NCBI RefSeq assembly: GCF_030027245.1
Contig: NZ_JASERT010000001.1
Span: 248,001-312,000, forward strand
Length of the DNA stretch: 64,000 bases
Direction: 5' to 3'
Source of the DNA: Asticcacaulis sp. EMRT-3
GTDB lineage: Bacteria; Pseudomonadota; Alphaproteobacteria; Caulobacterales; Caulobacteraceae
This document shows, one piece after another, positions 42,344 through 51,196 of this stretch. Within the stretch, counting starts at the first letter, position 1. Each line of letters begins with the position of its first letter. The notes under the pieces were generated by a model. The model was not told where the DNA came from, searched no databases, and was given only the letters and a program-made list of their open reading frames with translations. Position numbers and translations under genes: made by a program.

Positions 42344-44359
42344 ATGAAAACTGTCAGGCCTTTGATCGTCGTGGCCTCTATACTGGTGATGTTTCTGATG
42401 ACGTTTCCGGCAGGTGCAGTGATGGCGCAAACATCCTACAATCCGCGTGAGGCCTTCGCACCGCGCCCCTTGACGCAGGCCGTCAATCTTTATCGCTCGG
42501 CCAATGGCCTGCCGGGGCCCGATTACTGGCAGAACCGCGCCGACTATGTGATCCACGCCCGGCTCGATACGACAACGCCATCGCTCAGCGGTGAAGAGGT
42601 GATCACCTACACCAATAACAGCCCGGATGTGCTGGATATTTTATGGATGCAGCTCGATCAGAATCTGTATCGCAAAAACAGCCGGGGCGCGCTGGCCGGG
42701 AATGATCTGCGCGATCCCGGCCAGCACAGCACGGATGGTTTCGTGCTCGATTCGGTCGAGATACTGGATGGCGACAAGGCGGTGAAGGCCGAAACCCTCG
42801 TCAATGACACGCGCCTGCGCATCAGCCTGCCTGAGGCGCTGAAGGGCGGCGGCGCGCAGGTTCGCTTACGCATCCGGTGGCATTTCACCATTCCCGGCGA
42901 ATGGGGCGGGCGCATGGCCTGGGGCATGGCCAAGGATGGCCCCATCTATGATATGGCGCAATGGTATCCGCGCATGGCGGTGTATGATGATGTGCGTGGC
43001 TGGGACACGCTGCCCTATCTGGCGCAGGAATTTTATCTCGAATATGGCGATTTCGACTATTATGTCGATGTGCCTGCCGACATGCTGGTGGCCGGTTCGG
43101 GCGAGCTGGTTAACCCGCAGGATGTGCTGACGCCAGAGGAACAAAAGCGTTTTGCGCAGGCGAAGACGAACGACGCCACGGTGATGATCCGTGCGCCCGG
43201 CGAGATCGGCGATCCGGCTTCGCGGCCCGTGTCCAAAGATGCCAAAGAACCGGGAAGACTGACCTGGCATTTCCATATGAACAACACCCGCGATGTCGCT
43301 TTTTCGGCCTCGGCGGTGTTCGCCTGGGATGCAGCGCGCATCAACCTGCCTGATGGCAAGAGCGCCGTGGCCATGTCGTTTTATCCAGCCGAAAGCGCGG
43401 GTGAGGCGCGCTGGGGCCGTTCCACTGAATATGTGAAGAATGCCGTCGAAAACTATTCAAAGCGCTGGCACAGCTATCCGTGGCCGGCGGCCATCAATAT
43501 TGCCGGGCCCGCCACCGGTATGGAATATCCGGGCATTGTGTTTGACGGCATCGACGATGCGGGTAAAGACCTGTTCTGGATCACGGCGCACGAGATCGGC
43601 CACGGCTGGTTTCCGATGTTGGTCGGTTTTGATGAACGGCGTGACGCATGGATGGATGAGAGCTTCAACACCTTCATCGACACCTACGAATCCGATGATT
43701 TCAACCACGCAGAATATGGGCCAAAGCGCGATTCCGAATTTGCGCCGGGCGGCGGCAATCCGGTCGATGAAATCCTGCCGCTCCTCGCAGACCCCAATGC
43801 CCCGCCCATCTTGTCGCGCGCCGATACGGTGATCGAAAAATACCGCCATCCGGTCACCTATTTCAAATCGGCGCTGGGGCTAAAGCTGCTGCGTGAGGAG
43901 ATTCTGGGGCCGGAGCGTTTCGACCCGGCGTTCAAGCATTTCATCGCCGCCTGGGCCTATAAGCACCCGAAGCCCGACGACTTCTTCCGGGCGATGGAGA
44001 GCGAGTCGGGCGAGGATTTGTCGTGGTGGTGGCGCGGCTGGTACGACAACAACTGGATGCTTGATCTGGGCGTCGATTCCATCGGGCCGGTGACCGACAA
44101 GGACGGCCAGCCTGATCCGGCAAAAGGCACGGCGATTGTGGTGGGGGTGCATGACAAGCTGGTCATGCCCGCCACTCTGCGCGTCCGTTTTGCCGATGGC
44201 TCGACGCAGGATGTGCGGCTTGAGGCCGACGCCTGGATCCGTAACCCGACCGCGACCGTTTTTATCGCACCGGGCAAGGCGGTGGTGTCGGCGGAGATCG
44301 ATCCCGATCATCGCCTGCCGGACAAGGATCGCAGCAATAATCTGCTGAAGGTGAAGTAA
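42344..44359 (+). CDS. M1-family metallopeptidase, secreted
   Basis: 671 residues with a signal peptide (LIVVASILVMFLMTFPAGAVMAQ). The zinc site HEIGH is at 416-420 and the third ligand Glu439 is in MDESFNTF, the exact HE-x2-H-x18-E spacing of gluzincins. The upstream GMEYPGIVF replaces the GAMEN exopeptidase motif, as in several bacterial M1-like proteins. It would cleave peptides in the periplasm. A bidirectional terminator follows. Confidence 0.92.
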   Translation: MKTVRPLIVVASILVMFLMTFPAGAVMAQTSYNPREAFAPRPLTQAVNLYRSANGLPGPDYWQNRADYVIHARLDTTTPSLSGEEVITYTNNSPDVLDILWMQLDQNLYRKNSRGALAGNDLRDPGQHSTDGFVLDSVEILDGDKAVKAETLVNDTRLRISLPEALKGGGAQVRLRIRWHFTIPGEWGGRMAWGMAKDGPIYDMAQWYPRMAVYDDVRGWDTLPYLAQEFYLEYGDFDYYVDVPADMLVAGSGELVNPQDVLTPEEQKRFAQAKTNDATVMIRAPGEIGDPASRPVSKDAKEPGRLTWHFHMNNTRDVAFSASAVFAWDAARINLPDGKSAVAMSFYPAESAGEARWGRSTEYVKNAVENYSKRWHSYPWPAAINIAGPATGMEYPGIVFDGIDDAGKDLFWITAHEIGHGWFPMLVGFDERRDAWMDESFNTFIDTYESDDFNHAEYGPKRDSEFAPGGGNPVDEILPLLADPNAPPILSRADTVIEKYRHPVTYFKSALGLKLLREEILGPERFDPAFKHFIAAWAYKHPKPDDFFRAMESESGEDLSWWWRGWYDNNWMLDLGVDSIGPVTDKDGQPDPAKGTAIVVGVHDKLVMPATLRVRFADGSTQDVRLEADAWIRNPTATVFIAPGKAVVSAEIDPDHRLPDKDRSNNLLKVK

Positions 44360-44362
44360 AAA

Positions 44363-44392
44363 AAGCGCGGAGTCAAAACCCCGCGCTTTGAT
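44363..44392. terminator. Bidirectional terminator between M1 peptidase and manB-like genes
   Basis: AAAGCGCGG-AGTCAAAAC-CCCGCGCTTT stem flanked by A- and T-rich ends; serves both converging genes. Confidence 0.8.
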
Positions 44393-44411
44393 TTCGGCCT
44401 GTATCGTCGCC

Positions 44412-45914
44412 TCAGATTTCCTGATTATAGGCGCCGATTTCGGGATATTGGGCGAGGCGCGGCTTGACCTCCTTGCGGAAGAGATCGCGCATATCGTCTG
44501 CGGAGCGCAAGGATTCGACCACGACCACCAGCTCCGGCTTGTTGGAGGAGGCGCGCACCAGCACCCACGAGCCGTCGTCCAGATGGACGCGCGCGCCATT
44601 GACCGTGATGACCTCCTTGATCTTGCGGCCCAGGATTTCGCCACCCGATTTCGCCAGATCTTCATACGCTTTGACGATCCGTTCCAGCACCCCATACTTC
44701 ACCTCATCGCCGCAATGGGGCGACATGGTCAGCGAGGTATAGGCCACCGGCAGGGCGTTTTTCAGATCGGCGAGGCTCTTGCCCGGATTGCGGTCGAGCA
44801 TGGCCAGAATAGCCTCGGCGGCCTTCAGCCCGTCGTCGTAGCCGCGGCCAATCGGCGGGGCCAGAAAGAAGTGGCCCGATTTTTCAAAGCCCGCCAGCGC
44901 CTTCAGTTCGGCGGTCTTGCGCTTGATATAGGAGTGGCCGGTCTTCCAATAGACGGTCTTCGCGCCGTTCTTTTTCAGCACCTCGTCGGTGGCGTAGAGC
45001 CCGGTCGATTTGACATCGACGACGAAGGTGGCGTCTTTGTAAATTTCCGACAGATCGCGCGCCAGCATCAGGCCGATCTTGTCGGCGAAGATTTCGTTGC
45101 CCTCATTATCGACCACGCCGCAGCGGTCGCCGTCGCCATCGAAGCCCAGCGCCACGTCGGCACCGTGTTCTTTCACGGCCCTGGCCATATCGACCAGCAT
45201 TTCGTGGTCTTCGGGATTGGGATTATATTTGGGGAAGGTCGAGTCGAGGTTGGTGTCGAGTTCGATGACCTCAGCGCCCATCGCACGCAGGGTCTGCGGG
45301 GCGAAAGCGCCCGCCGTGCCATTGCCGCAGGCGCAGACGACTTTCAATTTACGTTTCAGGTGCAGCTTGGACGAAATATCGTCCATATAACGCTGCTGCA
45401 CGCCTTCGACGCGCTTCAGGCTGCCGCCGGGACGCTCAACGCCGAGGCCGCCCAGCACGATGTCTTTCAGACGGCCCATCTCCTCCGGCCCGAAGGTCAG
45501 CGGCGCCTGGCAGCCCATCTTCACGCCAGTCCAGCCATTATCATTATGCGAGGCGGTGACCATAGCGACGCACGGCGCATCCTGGTCGAACTGGGCGAAA
45601 TAGGCGATGGGTGACAGACACAGGCCAATATCAATCACCTCGATCCCCGCCTGCATCAGGCCGAGAATCAGGGCGTTCTTGATATTGGTCGAGTACGAAC
45701 GAAAATCATGACCGGTGACCAGTTTCGGCGTCACACCACGCTCATGGATATAGGTGCCCAGCCCAAGACCCAGGGCCTGAATGCCCAGAAGGTTGATTTC
45801 CTTGCCAAAAATCCAGCGCGCATCATATTCGCGGAAACCGGTGGCCTTGACCAGCGCCTCCGTCTCGAAGGCGTAGGTGTTTTCAGCAATTTCGGCGCGT
45901 GGTTTCAGGCTCAT
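44412..45914 (-). CDS. Phosphomannomutase/phosphoglucomutase
   Basis: 500 residues from ATG 45914 (CCGGGGGAC upstream). Alpha-D-phosphohexomutase motifs: phosphoserine loop TASHNDNGWTG (usually TASHNP), metal loop GFDGDGDRCG, sugar-binding GFEKSGHFF and a C-terminal phosphate loop RASSNKPELVVVVES. It interconverts hexose 1- and 6-phosphates for glycan precursors. It follows galU on the same strand by 76 bases, consistent with a UDP-/GDP-sugar supply unit. Confidence 0.9.
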   Translation of the reverse strand: MSLKPRAEIAENTYAFETEALVKATGFREYDARWIFGKEINLLGIQALGLGLGTYIHERGVTPKLVTGHDFRSYSTNIKNALILGLMQAGIEVIDIGLCLSPIAYFAQFDQDAPCVAMVTASHNDNGWTGVKMGCQAPLTFGPEEMGRLKDIVLGGLGVERPGGSLKRVEGVQQRYMDDISSKLHLKRKLKVVCACGNGTAGAFAPQTLRAMGAEVIELDTNLDSTFPKYNPNPEDHEMLVDMARAVKEHGADVALGFDGDGDRCGVVDNEGNEIFADKIGLMLARDLSEIYKDATFVVDVKSTGLYATDEVLKKNGAKTVYWKTGHSYIKRKTAELKALAGFEKSGHFFLAPPIGRGYDDGLKAAEAILAMLDRNPGKSLADLKNALPVAYTSLTMSPHCGDEVKYGVLERIVKAYEDLAKSGGEILGRKIKEVITVNGARVHLDDGSWVLVRASSNKPELVVVVESLRSADDMRDLFRKEVKPRLAQYPEIGAYNQEI

Positions 45915-45990
45915 CAAAGTCCCCCGGAGGTCAGGTCGTGGAAGAGGGCTCCTCTTGCCACAGCGGAATGTAAAAAAACAAGCAGTCGCG

Positions 45991-46863
45991 TTATAAAAGT
46001 GCGCTGATGGCGGTGCGCGCCGCTTCGCCCAGTTCGGGATGTTTGAGCGCCAGAGCGACATTGGCACGTAAAAGGCCGATCTTGTCACCGCAATCATAGG
46101 TGACGCCGTCATATTCGAGCGCGTGGAAGGTCTGGCTCTGCATCAGGCGCGCCATCGAATCGGTGAGCTGGATCTCATTGCCCGCGCCGCGTTCCTGATC
46201 GGCCAGCAGGGCAAAAATTTCCGGCTGGAGAATATAGCGGCCCGAAACGATCAGATTGGAGGGCGCGGTGCCCGGTTTCGGTTTCTCGACCATGCCGGTC
46301 ATGCGGTTGAGGCGGCCCGATTGGCCATCCAGCGCCACCACGCCATATTTGTGCGTCTCATCGTGCGGCACGGCTTCGGTGACGATAATATTGCCGCCAA
46401 CCGCGTGATAGGCGTCGATGGCCTGCTTCATGGCGGGCACGTTTGCGTCCATCACCATGTCGGGCAGGATGACGGCGAAGGGTTCATCGCCCACCACATC
46501 GCGGGCGCACCAGACGGCGTGACCCAGCCCGTGCGGCTGCATCTGGCGCACAAAGCTCATCTCGCCCGCCTTCGGCAGTTCGGCCAGAAGCGCATTGAGT
46601 ATGTCGGTCTTGCCCTTGGCGGCCAGTTGCGCCTCCAGCTCGACCTGATGATCGAAATAGTCTTCGATCGCGCCCTTGGAGCGGCCGGTGACGAAGACGA
46701 AATGCTCAATCCCCGCCGCGCGCGCTTCCTCGACCACATAGGACAGGATCGGGCGATCGACCACATTCAGCAGTTCCTTGGGAACGACCTTGGTGCCGGG
46801 CAGGACGCGGGTGCCCAGACCCGCTACCGGGATGACCGCCTTGCGAATGCGCTTATCAGACAA
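45991..46863 (-). CDS. galU: UTP--glucose-1-phosphate uridylyltransferase
   Basis: 290 residues, standard length. AVIPVAGLGTRVLPGTKVVPKELLNVVDRP is the nucleotide-binding start; VTGRSKGAIEDYFD, AVILPDMVMD and LNRMTGMVEKPKPGTAPSNL complete the GalU pattern. It produces UDP-glucose. First gene of the galU-phosphohexomutase unit. The 271-bp region upstream (46864-47134) is AT-rich and likely carries the divergent galU and GH27 promoters. Confidence 0.96.
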   Translation of the reverse strand: MSDKRIRKAVIPVAGLGTRVLPGTKVVPKELLNVVDRPILSYVVEEARAAGIEHFVFVTGRSKGAIEDYFDHQVELEAQLAAKGKTDILNALLAELPKAGEMSFVRQMQPHGLGHAVWCARDVVGDEPFAVILPDMVMDANVPAMKQAIDAYHAVGGNIIVTEAVPHDETHKYGVVALDGQSGRLNRMTGMVEKPKPGTAPSNLIVSGRYILQPEIFALLADQERGAGNEIQLTDSMARLMQSQTFHALEYDGVTYDCGDKIGLLRANVALALKHPELGEAARTAISALL

Positions 46864-47134
46864 AACCTACCTCTGAATTTTTCGGCCGTGTTTGGATGAC
46901 CCGACCGTTTCATGAACAGGCCGAACATAGAGCATGAACGACAAAAAGAAACCCCATTGGCGGTATGCAGCGGGTAAGAACGAAGCCATTTCCGCTAAAA
47001 TCGATACGGGCCAGTATCCATTACCCGCCGAGAGGCATCATGAATTCGAATAAAGCAATTTACATTATTTAAGTTTCCCTTCAAATAAGTCGATAAAATT
47101 TATATTATTTATAAAAACAAACAGGGAGAGTCGT

Positions 47135-48352
47135 ATGAAAAATTTATGGAAACACCTGGCCATCCTCGCGATGGCTGTCGGCGGATTGATCGCTATGTCG
47201 GCCCATGCCGATGAACCCGCCGTCTATAGGCTGGAGGCCCCCAAGCCCGAAGTGGCCATGACGCCACCGATGGGCTGGAATTCGTGGAACCATTTCAACT
47301 GTAATATCGATGAGGCCAAGATCCGTGGCGCAGCCGATGCGATGGCGGCTTCAGGCATGAAAGAGGCTGGCTATCAATATATCATCATCGATGATTGCTG
47401 GCAGGTCGGGCGTGATGCGCAGGGCAATATCGTGGCCGATCCGGTCAAGTTTCCCTCAGGCATCAAGGCTTTGGCCGATTATATTCACAGTAAAGGCCTG
47501 AAGTTCGGCATCTATTCCGATGCGGGTATCAAGACCTGTGGCGGGCGTCCCGGTTCGCGTGGCCATGAGTTTCAGGATGCGAAGCAATATGCCGCCTGGG
47601 GGGTCGATTACCTGAAATATGACTGGTGCAGCACGGGCGGGGACGACGCGCAATCCGATTATCGCATCATGGCGATGGCCTTGCGCGCTTCGGGCCGCGA
47701 CATCGTGTTTTCCATTTGCGAATGGGGTAATCACAAGCCGTGGGAATGGGCCGGTGATGTCGGTCATCTGTGGCGCACCACCGGCGACATCAGCGACGCC
47801 TGGGTCAAGAATGACAAGAGCAAGCCCTGGGAAAGCGGCGTGCTTGACCTGCTCGACAAGCAGGTCGGCCTTGAAAAATACGCCGGGCCCAATCACTGGA
47901 ACGACCCCGACATGCTCGAAGTCGGCAATGGCGGCATGACCGATAATGAATACCGCGCCCATTTCAGCCTGTGGGCCATGCTGGCCGCGCCCCTGATTGC
48001 GGGCAATGATCTGTCAAACATGAGCGAGGCCACCAAAACCATCCTGCTCAACAAGGATGTGATCGCCGTCGATCAGGACACGCTCGGCCGCGAAGGCCAT
48101 CGCGTCTCAAAGGATGGCGATTTCGAGGTCTGGGCACGTCCTCTGGCGAATGGCGACACGGCGGTCATCCTGCTCAATCGCTCAGCCGCCCCGCACAGCA
48201 TGACCGCCGACTGGAAGGCGCTGGGTCTGCCTGCGAAAAAAGACGTGAAGGATCTGTGGTCGAAGGCGGTCAAAAAGAACGTCCAGACCGGTTATACAGC
48301 GGATGTGCCGTCGCACGCCGTGGTGATGATCCGCGTCACGCCGAGGCCATAA
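47135..48352 (+). CDS. Alpha-galactosidase, GH27
   Basis: 405 residues with a signal peptide (LAILAMAVGGLIAMSAHAD). GH27 landmarks: MTPPMGWNSWNHF, IIIDDCW, nucleophile Asp163 in YLKYDWC, probable acid/base Asp218 in RTTGDISD, and HWNDPDMLEVGNGG. It removes terminal alpha-galactose from plant oligosaccharides (galactomannan, raffinose type). GGGAGAG ribosome site at 47124. Own terminator; faces the GntR gene of the same cluster. Confidence 0.95.
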   Translation: MKNLWKHLAILAMAVGGLIAMSAHADEPAVYRLEAPKPEVAMTPPMGWNSWNHFNCNIDEAKIRGAADAMAASGMKEAGYQYIIIDDCWQVGRDAQGNIVADPVKFPSGIKALADYIHSKGLKFGIYSDAGIKTCGGRPGSRGHEFQDAKQYAAWGVDYLKYDWCSTGGDDAQSDYRIMAMALRASGRDIVFSICEWGNHKPWEWAGDVGHLWRTTGDISDAWVKNDKSKPWESGVLDLLDKQVGLEKYAGPNHWNDPDMLEVGNGGMTDNEYRAHFSLWAMLAAPLIAGNDLSNMSEATKTILLNKDVIAVDQDTLGREGHRVSKDGDFEVWARPLANGDTAVILLNRSAAPHSMTADWKALGLPAKKDVKDLWSKAVKKNVQTGYTADVPSHAVVMIRVTPRP

Positions 48353-48357
48353 AAGCA

Positions 48358-48395
48358 AACGAGAGCACCGGTGGCAGACACCGGCGCTCTCGTTT
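48358..48395. terminator. Terminator after GH27 gene
   Basis: AACGAGAGCACCGGTG-GCAGA-CACCGGCGCTCTCGTTT; long stem with one mismatch, usable in both directions between converging genes. Confidence 0.8.
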
Positions 48396-48419
48396 CTTGT
48401 TATCAAGACCGGGGGCTTA

Positions 48420-48446
48420 TCAGGCTGGGCTTCAGGCTGGGCTTCA
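48420..48446. repeat. Tandem 12-bp stop-codon unit after the GntR gene
   Basis: On the minus strand TGAAGCCCAGCC occurs twice in tandem followed by TGA; the first TGA is the gene's stop. It parallels the repeat after cysE. Confidence 0.75.
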
Positions 48447-49148
48447 GGCCGCTGCCGTCTCGATGGCGTTTTCGATCAGCTTGAGCGATTCGCGCAGAAT
48501 CGCTTCCGAATGATGTTTCGCCGCCTCGACATCGCCCTTTTCGATGGCGACCAGAATGGCTTCGTGCTGGGCCAGGTCGGCTGTATGACCGGCGATCTTG
48601 TTGGTGAGCTGGATCGACAGATTGAGCGCATTGGTGATCATCGGCTTCAGTCGCCAGAAAAACGGATTGCCCGAGGCTTTCAGAATGGCGACGTGGAAAT
48701 CGATGTCGGCTTGCAAGGAGGCTTCGGGATCGCGGGCCTCACTCATGGCTTGCAGACCCTCGCGGATACCGGCAATGGCCATCTTGTCCTGCACGGTGGC
48801 GGCCAGCGCCGCCGCCGTCGGTTCGATGGCCAGGCGCATCTGGGTAAATTCGAGGAAGATCTTGTTGGAATAGGGGCGTTCCATCAGCCAGCGCAGCACA
48901 TCGGGATCGAGCAGGTTCCAGTTTTCGACCGGCTCGACGCGCGTGCCCTGACGCTGGCGCGACGACAGCAATCCCTTGGCCGACAGCATCTTGACGGCTT
49001 CGCGCATGACGGTGCGGCTGGCACCGAATCGCGTACACAGTTCGGCTTCGGTGGGGAAACCGGTTTTCTCGAATTCACCGGTAACGATAGATTGGCCGAG
49101 CGTTCTGAGAAGCCCGTAAGCGAGGCTGACGCCGAGTTCGGAGCGCAT
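48444..49148 (-). CDS. GntR/FadR-type regulator of the glycan cluster
   Basis: 234 residues. Winged helix (about 10-75) with GFPTEAELCTRFGASRTVMREAVKMLSAKGLLSSRQRQGTRV, then an FCD domain with DIDFHVAILKASGNPFFWRL and HEAILVAIEKGD. The family usually senses sugar acids or related metabolites. It is divergent from the GH35-like gene, with a GTGTA-GAT-TACAC palindrome between them, so it probably controls the cluster and itself. Distinct from the polyamine GntR. Confidence 0.9.
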   Translation of the reverse strand: MRSELGVSLAYGLLRTLGQSIVTGEFEKTGFPTEAELCTRFGASRTVMREAVKMLSAKGLLSSRQRQGTRVEPVENWNLLDPDVLRWLMERPYSNKIFLEFTQMRLAIEPTAAALAATVQDKMAIAGIREGLQAMSEARDPEASLQADIDFHVAILKASGNPFFWRLKPMITNALNLSIQLTNKIAGHTADLAQHEAILVAIEKGDVEAAKHHSEAILRESLKLIENAIETAAA

Positions 49149-49198
49149 GGGCGGTCCCTGTACTTAATCGAATCGTCCGGCCGAAGTGACCGGTATCC

Positions 49199-49211
49199 GT
49201 GTAGATTACAC
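49199..49211. promoter_or_regulatory. Palindromic operator candidate GTGTAgatTACAC
   Basis: Perfect 5-bp arms with GntR-like GT...AC ends, 51 bases upstream of the gntR start and 138 bases upstream of the GH35-like gene. Only one copy noticed. Confidence 0.45.
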
Positions 49212-49348
49212 AAAAAGCGCCGTCTGCAACACCATTCCTCGTTTTGCAGGGTTGCAGGCGCGGGATTTTTATATGATAATTTCACAAGTGATAATCGTCG
49301 TCACATATAAAGAAGTCGGCGGCTATATAAGCGATATGGGAGAGATGC

Positions 49349-51007
49349 ATGGGATTGTGGAAAAACGCCTTATTGGCCACGGCATTGATAGCGTTGTCAT
49401 CGGCGCCTGCCCTGGCGGCGGATCAGATGCCGCAACTGGTATCGAAGGACGGCCGTTTCGCCCTGATGGTGGATGGCGCGCCCTATCTGATGCTGGCCGG
49501 GCAGGCCAATAATTCCTCCAACTATCCGGCTGTCCTGCCCAAGGTCTGGCCGGCCATCGAAGATATGAAGGCCAATACGCTGGTCATGCCGGTGGCCTGG
49601 GAACAGATCGAGCCGAAGGAAGGCCAGTTCGATTTCTCATTCGTCGATACCCTGGTCGATCAGGCGCGCCAGCACCATGTCCACCTCGTCATCCTGTGGT
49701 TTGGCACCTGGAAGAATACCGGCCCCAGCTATACGCCTTCATGGGTCAAGACCGACAATAAGCGCTTTCCGCGCCTGACCAATAAGGACGGCTCGACCTC
49801 CTATGCCCTGTCGCCACTGTATGATTCGACGCGCGAGGCCGACAAACGCGCCTATGTCGAACTGGTCAAACACATCAAGGCCATTGATGGCGAACAGCAC
49901 ACGATCCTGATGTTGCAGGTCGAGAACGAAACCGGCGTTTACAGAACCGCGCGCGACTATTCCAAAAAGGCCGACGCCCTGATGGACAAGCCCGTGCCGC
50001 CCGCCCTGATCAAGGCGATGGGCAAGCGGGCGCTGAAAGCTTCGGGTAACTGGCATGAGGTGTTCGGCGATGATGCCGACGAATATTTTCAGGCCTGGTC
50101 GGTGGCCACCTATTGCGATGACATCGCTGCGGCGGGCAAGGCGATCTATCCGCTGCCCACCTATATGAACGATGCGCTGAAAGACCCGCTTAACCCTGCG
50201 CAGACGCCGGGTTCCTATGCGTCGGGCGGGCCCAGCTATAATGTGCTCGACATCTATAAGGTGGCGGCGCCGCATATCGATATTCTGGCCCCCGATCTCT
50301 ATTCGCCGGGTTCGGATTCGTATGAGGCGACGCTTAATCTCTATGCGCGCCCGGACAATGCCCTGCTGGTGGCCGAAAGCGGCAATACGGCTCTCTATGC
50401 GCGCTATCTTTTTACCGCCCTCGGTCATAGGGCTATCGGTTTCGATCCGTTCGGCTTTGATTATACCGGCTATTCCAACTATCCGCTCGGCGCGAAGGCG
50501 ACCGATAAGAGCATGGTTGAGCCGTTTGCCAATCTGTACGGCGTGTTTGCGCCGATGGCGCGTATCTGGGCGAAGCTAAGCTTTTCAGGCCAGGTCTGGG
50601 GCGTGTCAGAACCCGATGACCATGCTGCGCAAAGCCTCGATCTCGGCCCGGAGTGGTCGGCCAAGGTCACCTATCGCCAGTGGCAGTTCGGTCTGCCGGA
50701 ATGGGACCCGGAACATAAGAGCGGCTATCCTGAAGGTTCGGATGTACCGTCAGGCGGCGTGGCCGTGGCGAAGCTGGCCGACAATCAGTACCTTGTCATC
50801 GGCCATAATGCCCGCATCACGTTCGATAACGGGCCAAAGAACGCCGACAAGGGCTTCCTGATGTCGCGCGTCGAGGAAGGCCATTTCGACGATCAGGGCA
50901 ATTGGGTTTTTGAGCGGGTGTGGAACGGCGACGAAACCGATTACGGCCTGAATTTCGTCGGCAAGCCGGTGATCCTGAAGGTCACGCTGGCGACGTATGA
51001 GAAGTAG
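49349..51007 (+). CDS. Beta-galactosidase-like GH35 family enzyme (DUF5597-type)
   Basis: 552 residues with a signal peptide (NALLATALIALSSAPALAAD). TIM-barrel with the acid/base Glu194 in LQVENETG and nucleophile Glu343 in LVAESGN. The C-terminal ~170 residues look like the DUF5597 beta-domain of bacterial GH35/GH42-like galactosidases. Expected to remove beta-galactose from plant oligosaccharides such as xyloglucan side chains. First gene of the GH35-GH31 unit; the start has GGGAGAG at 49338. Confidence 0.87.
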   Translation: MGLWKNALLATALIALSSAPALAADQMPQLVSKDGRFALMVDGAPYLMLAGQANNSSNYPAVLPKVWPAIEDMKANTLVMPVAWEQIEPKEGQFDFSFVDTLVDQARQHHVHLVILWFGTWKNTGPSYTPSWVKTDNKRFPRLTNKDGSTSYALSPLYDSTREADKRAYVELVKHIKAIDGEQHTILMLQVENETGVYRTARDYSKKADALMDKPVPPALIKAMGKRALKASGNWHEVFGDDADEYFQAWSVATYCDDIAAAGKAIYPLPTYMNDALKDPLNPAQTPGSYASGGPSYNVLDIYKVAAPHIDILAPDLYSPGSDSYEATLNLYARPDNALLVAESGNTALYARYLFTALGHRAIGFDPFGFDYTGYSNYPLGAKATDKSMVEPFANLYGVFAPMARIWAKLSFSGQVWGVSEPDDHAAQSLDLGPEWSAKVTYRQWQFGLPEWDPEHKSGYPEGSDVPSGGVAVAKLADNQYLVIGHNARITFDNGPKNADKGFLMSRVEEGHFDDQGNWVFERVWNGDETDYGLNFVGKPVILKVTLATYEK

Positions 51008-51024
51008 GATTTAAGATAGCAAGA

Positions 51025-51162
51025 GCCCCCACCACCACATCTCAGCCGCTTTGCGGCTTCGTGCGGTTCCCCTCCCCAGTAAACTGGGGAGGTATAGGGT
51101 GTTTATGCCTCCCCAACTTGTTGGGGAGGGGGACCGCGCCCGCAGGGCGTGGTGGTGGGGTA
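51025..51162. repeat. Intergenic palindromic repeat, family C
   Basis: GAGCCCCCACCACCACATC...GTGGTGGTGGGGTATC outer arms; inner hairpins CCGCTTTGCGGCTTCGTGCGG, CTCCCCAGTAAACTGGGGAG and CTCCCCAACTTGTTGGGGAG. It lies inside the GH35-GH31 gap. Confidence 0.85.
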
Positions 51163-51196
51163 TCTTCATCTAATAACAAAACAGCGAGTTGAGAAG

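Noticed and set aside
51149..51196. A GTG start for the GH31 gene inside the family-C repeat
   Set aside because: It would put 16 non-hydrophobic residues before a clear signal peptide; ATG 51197 fits better.
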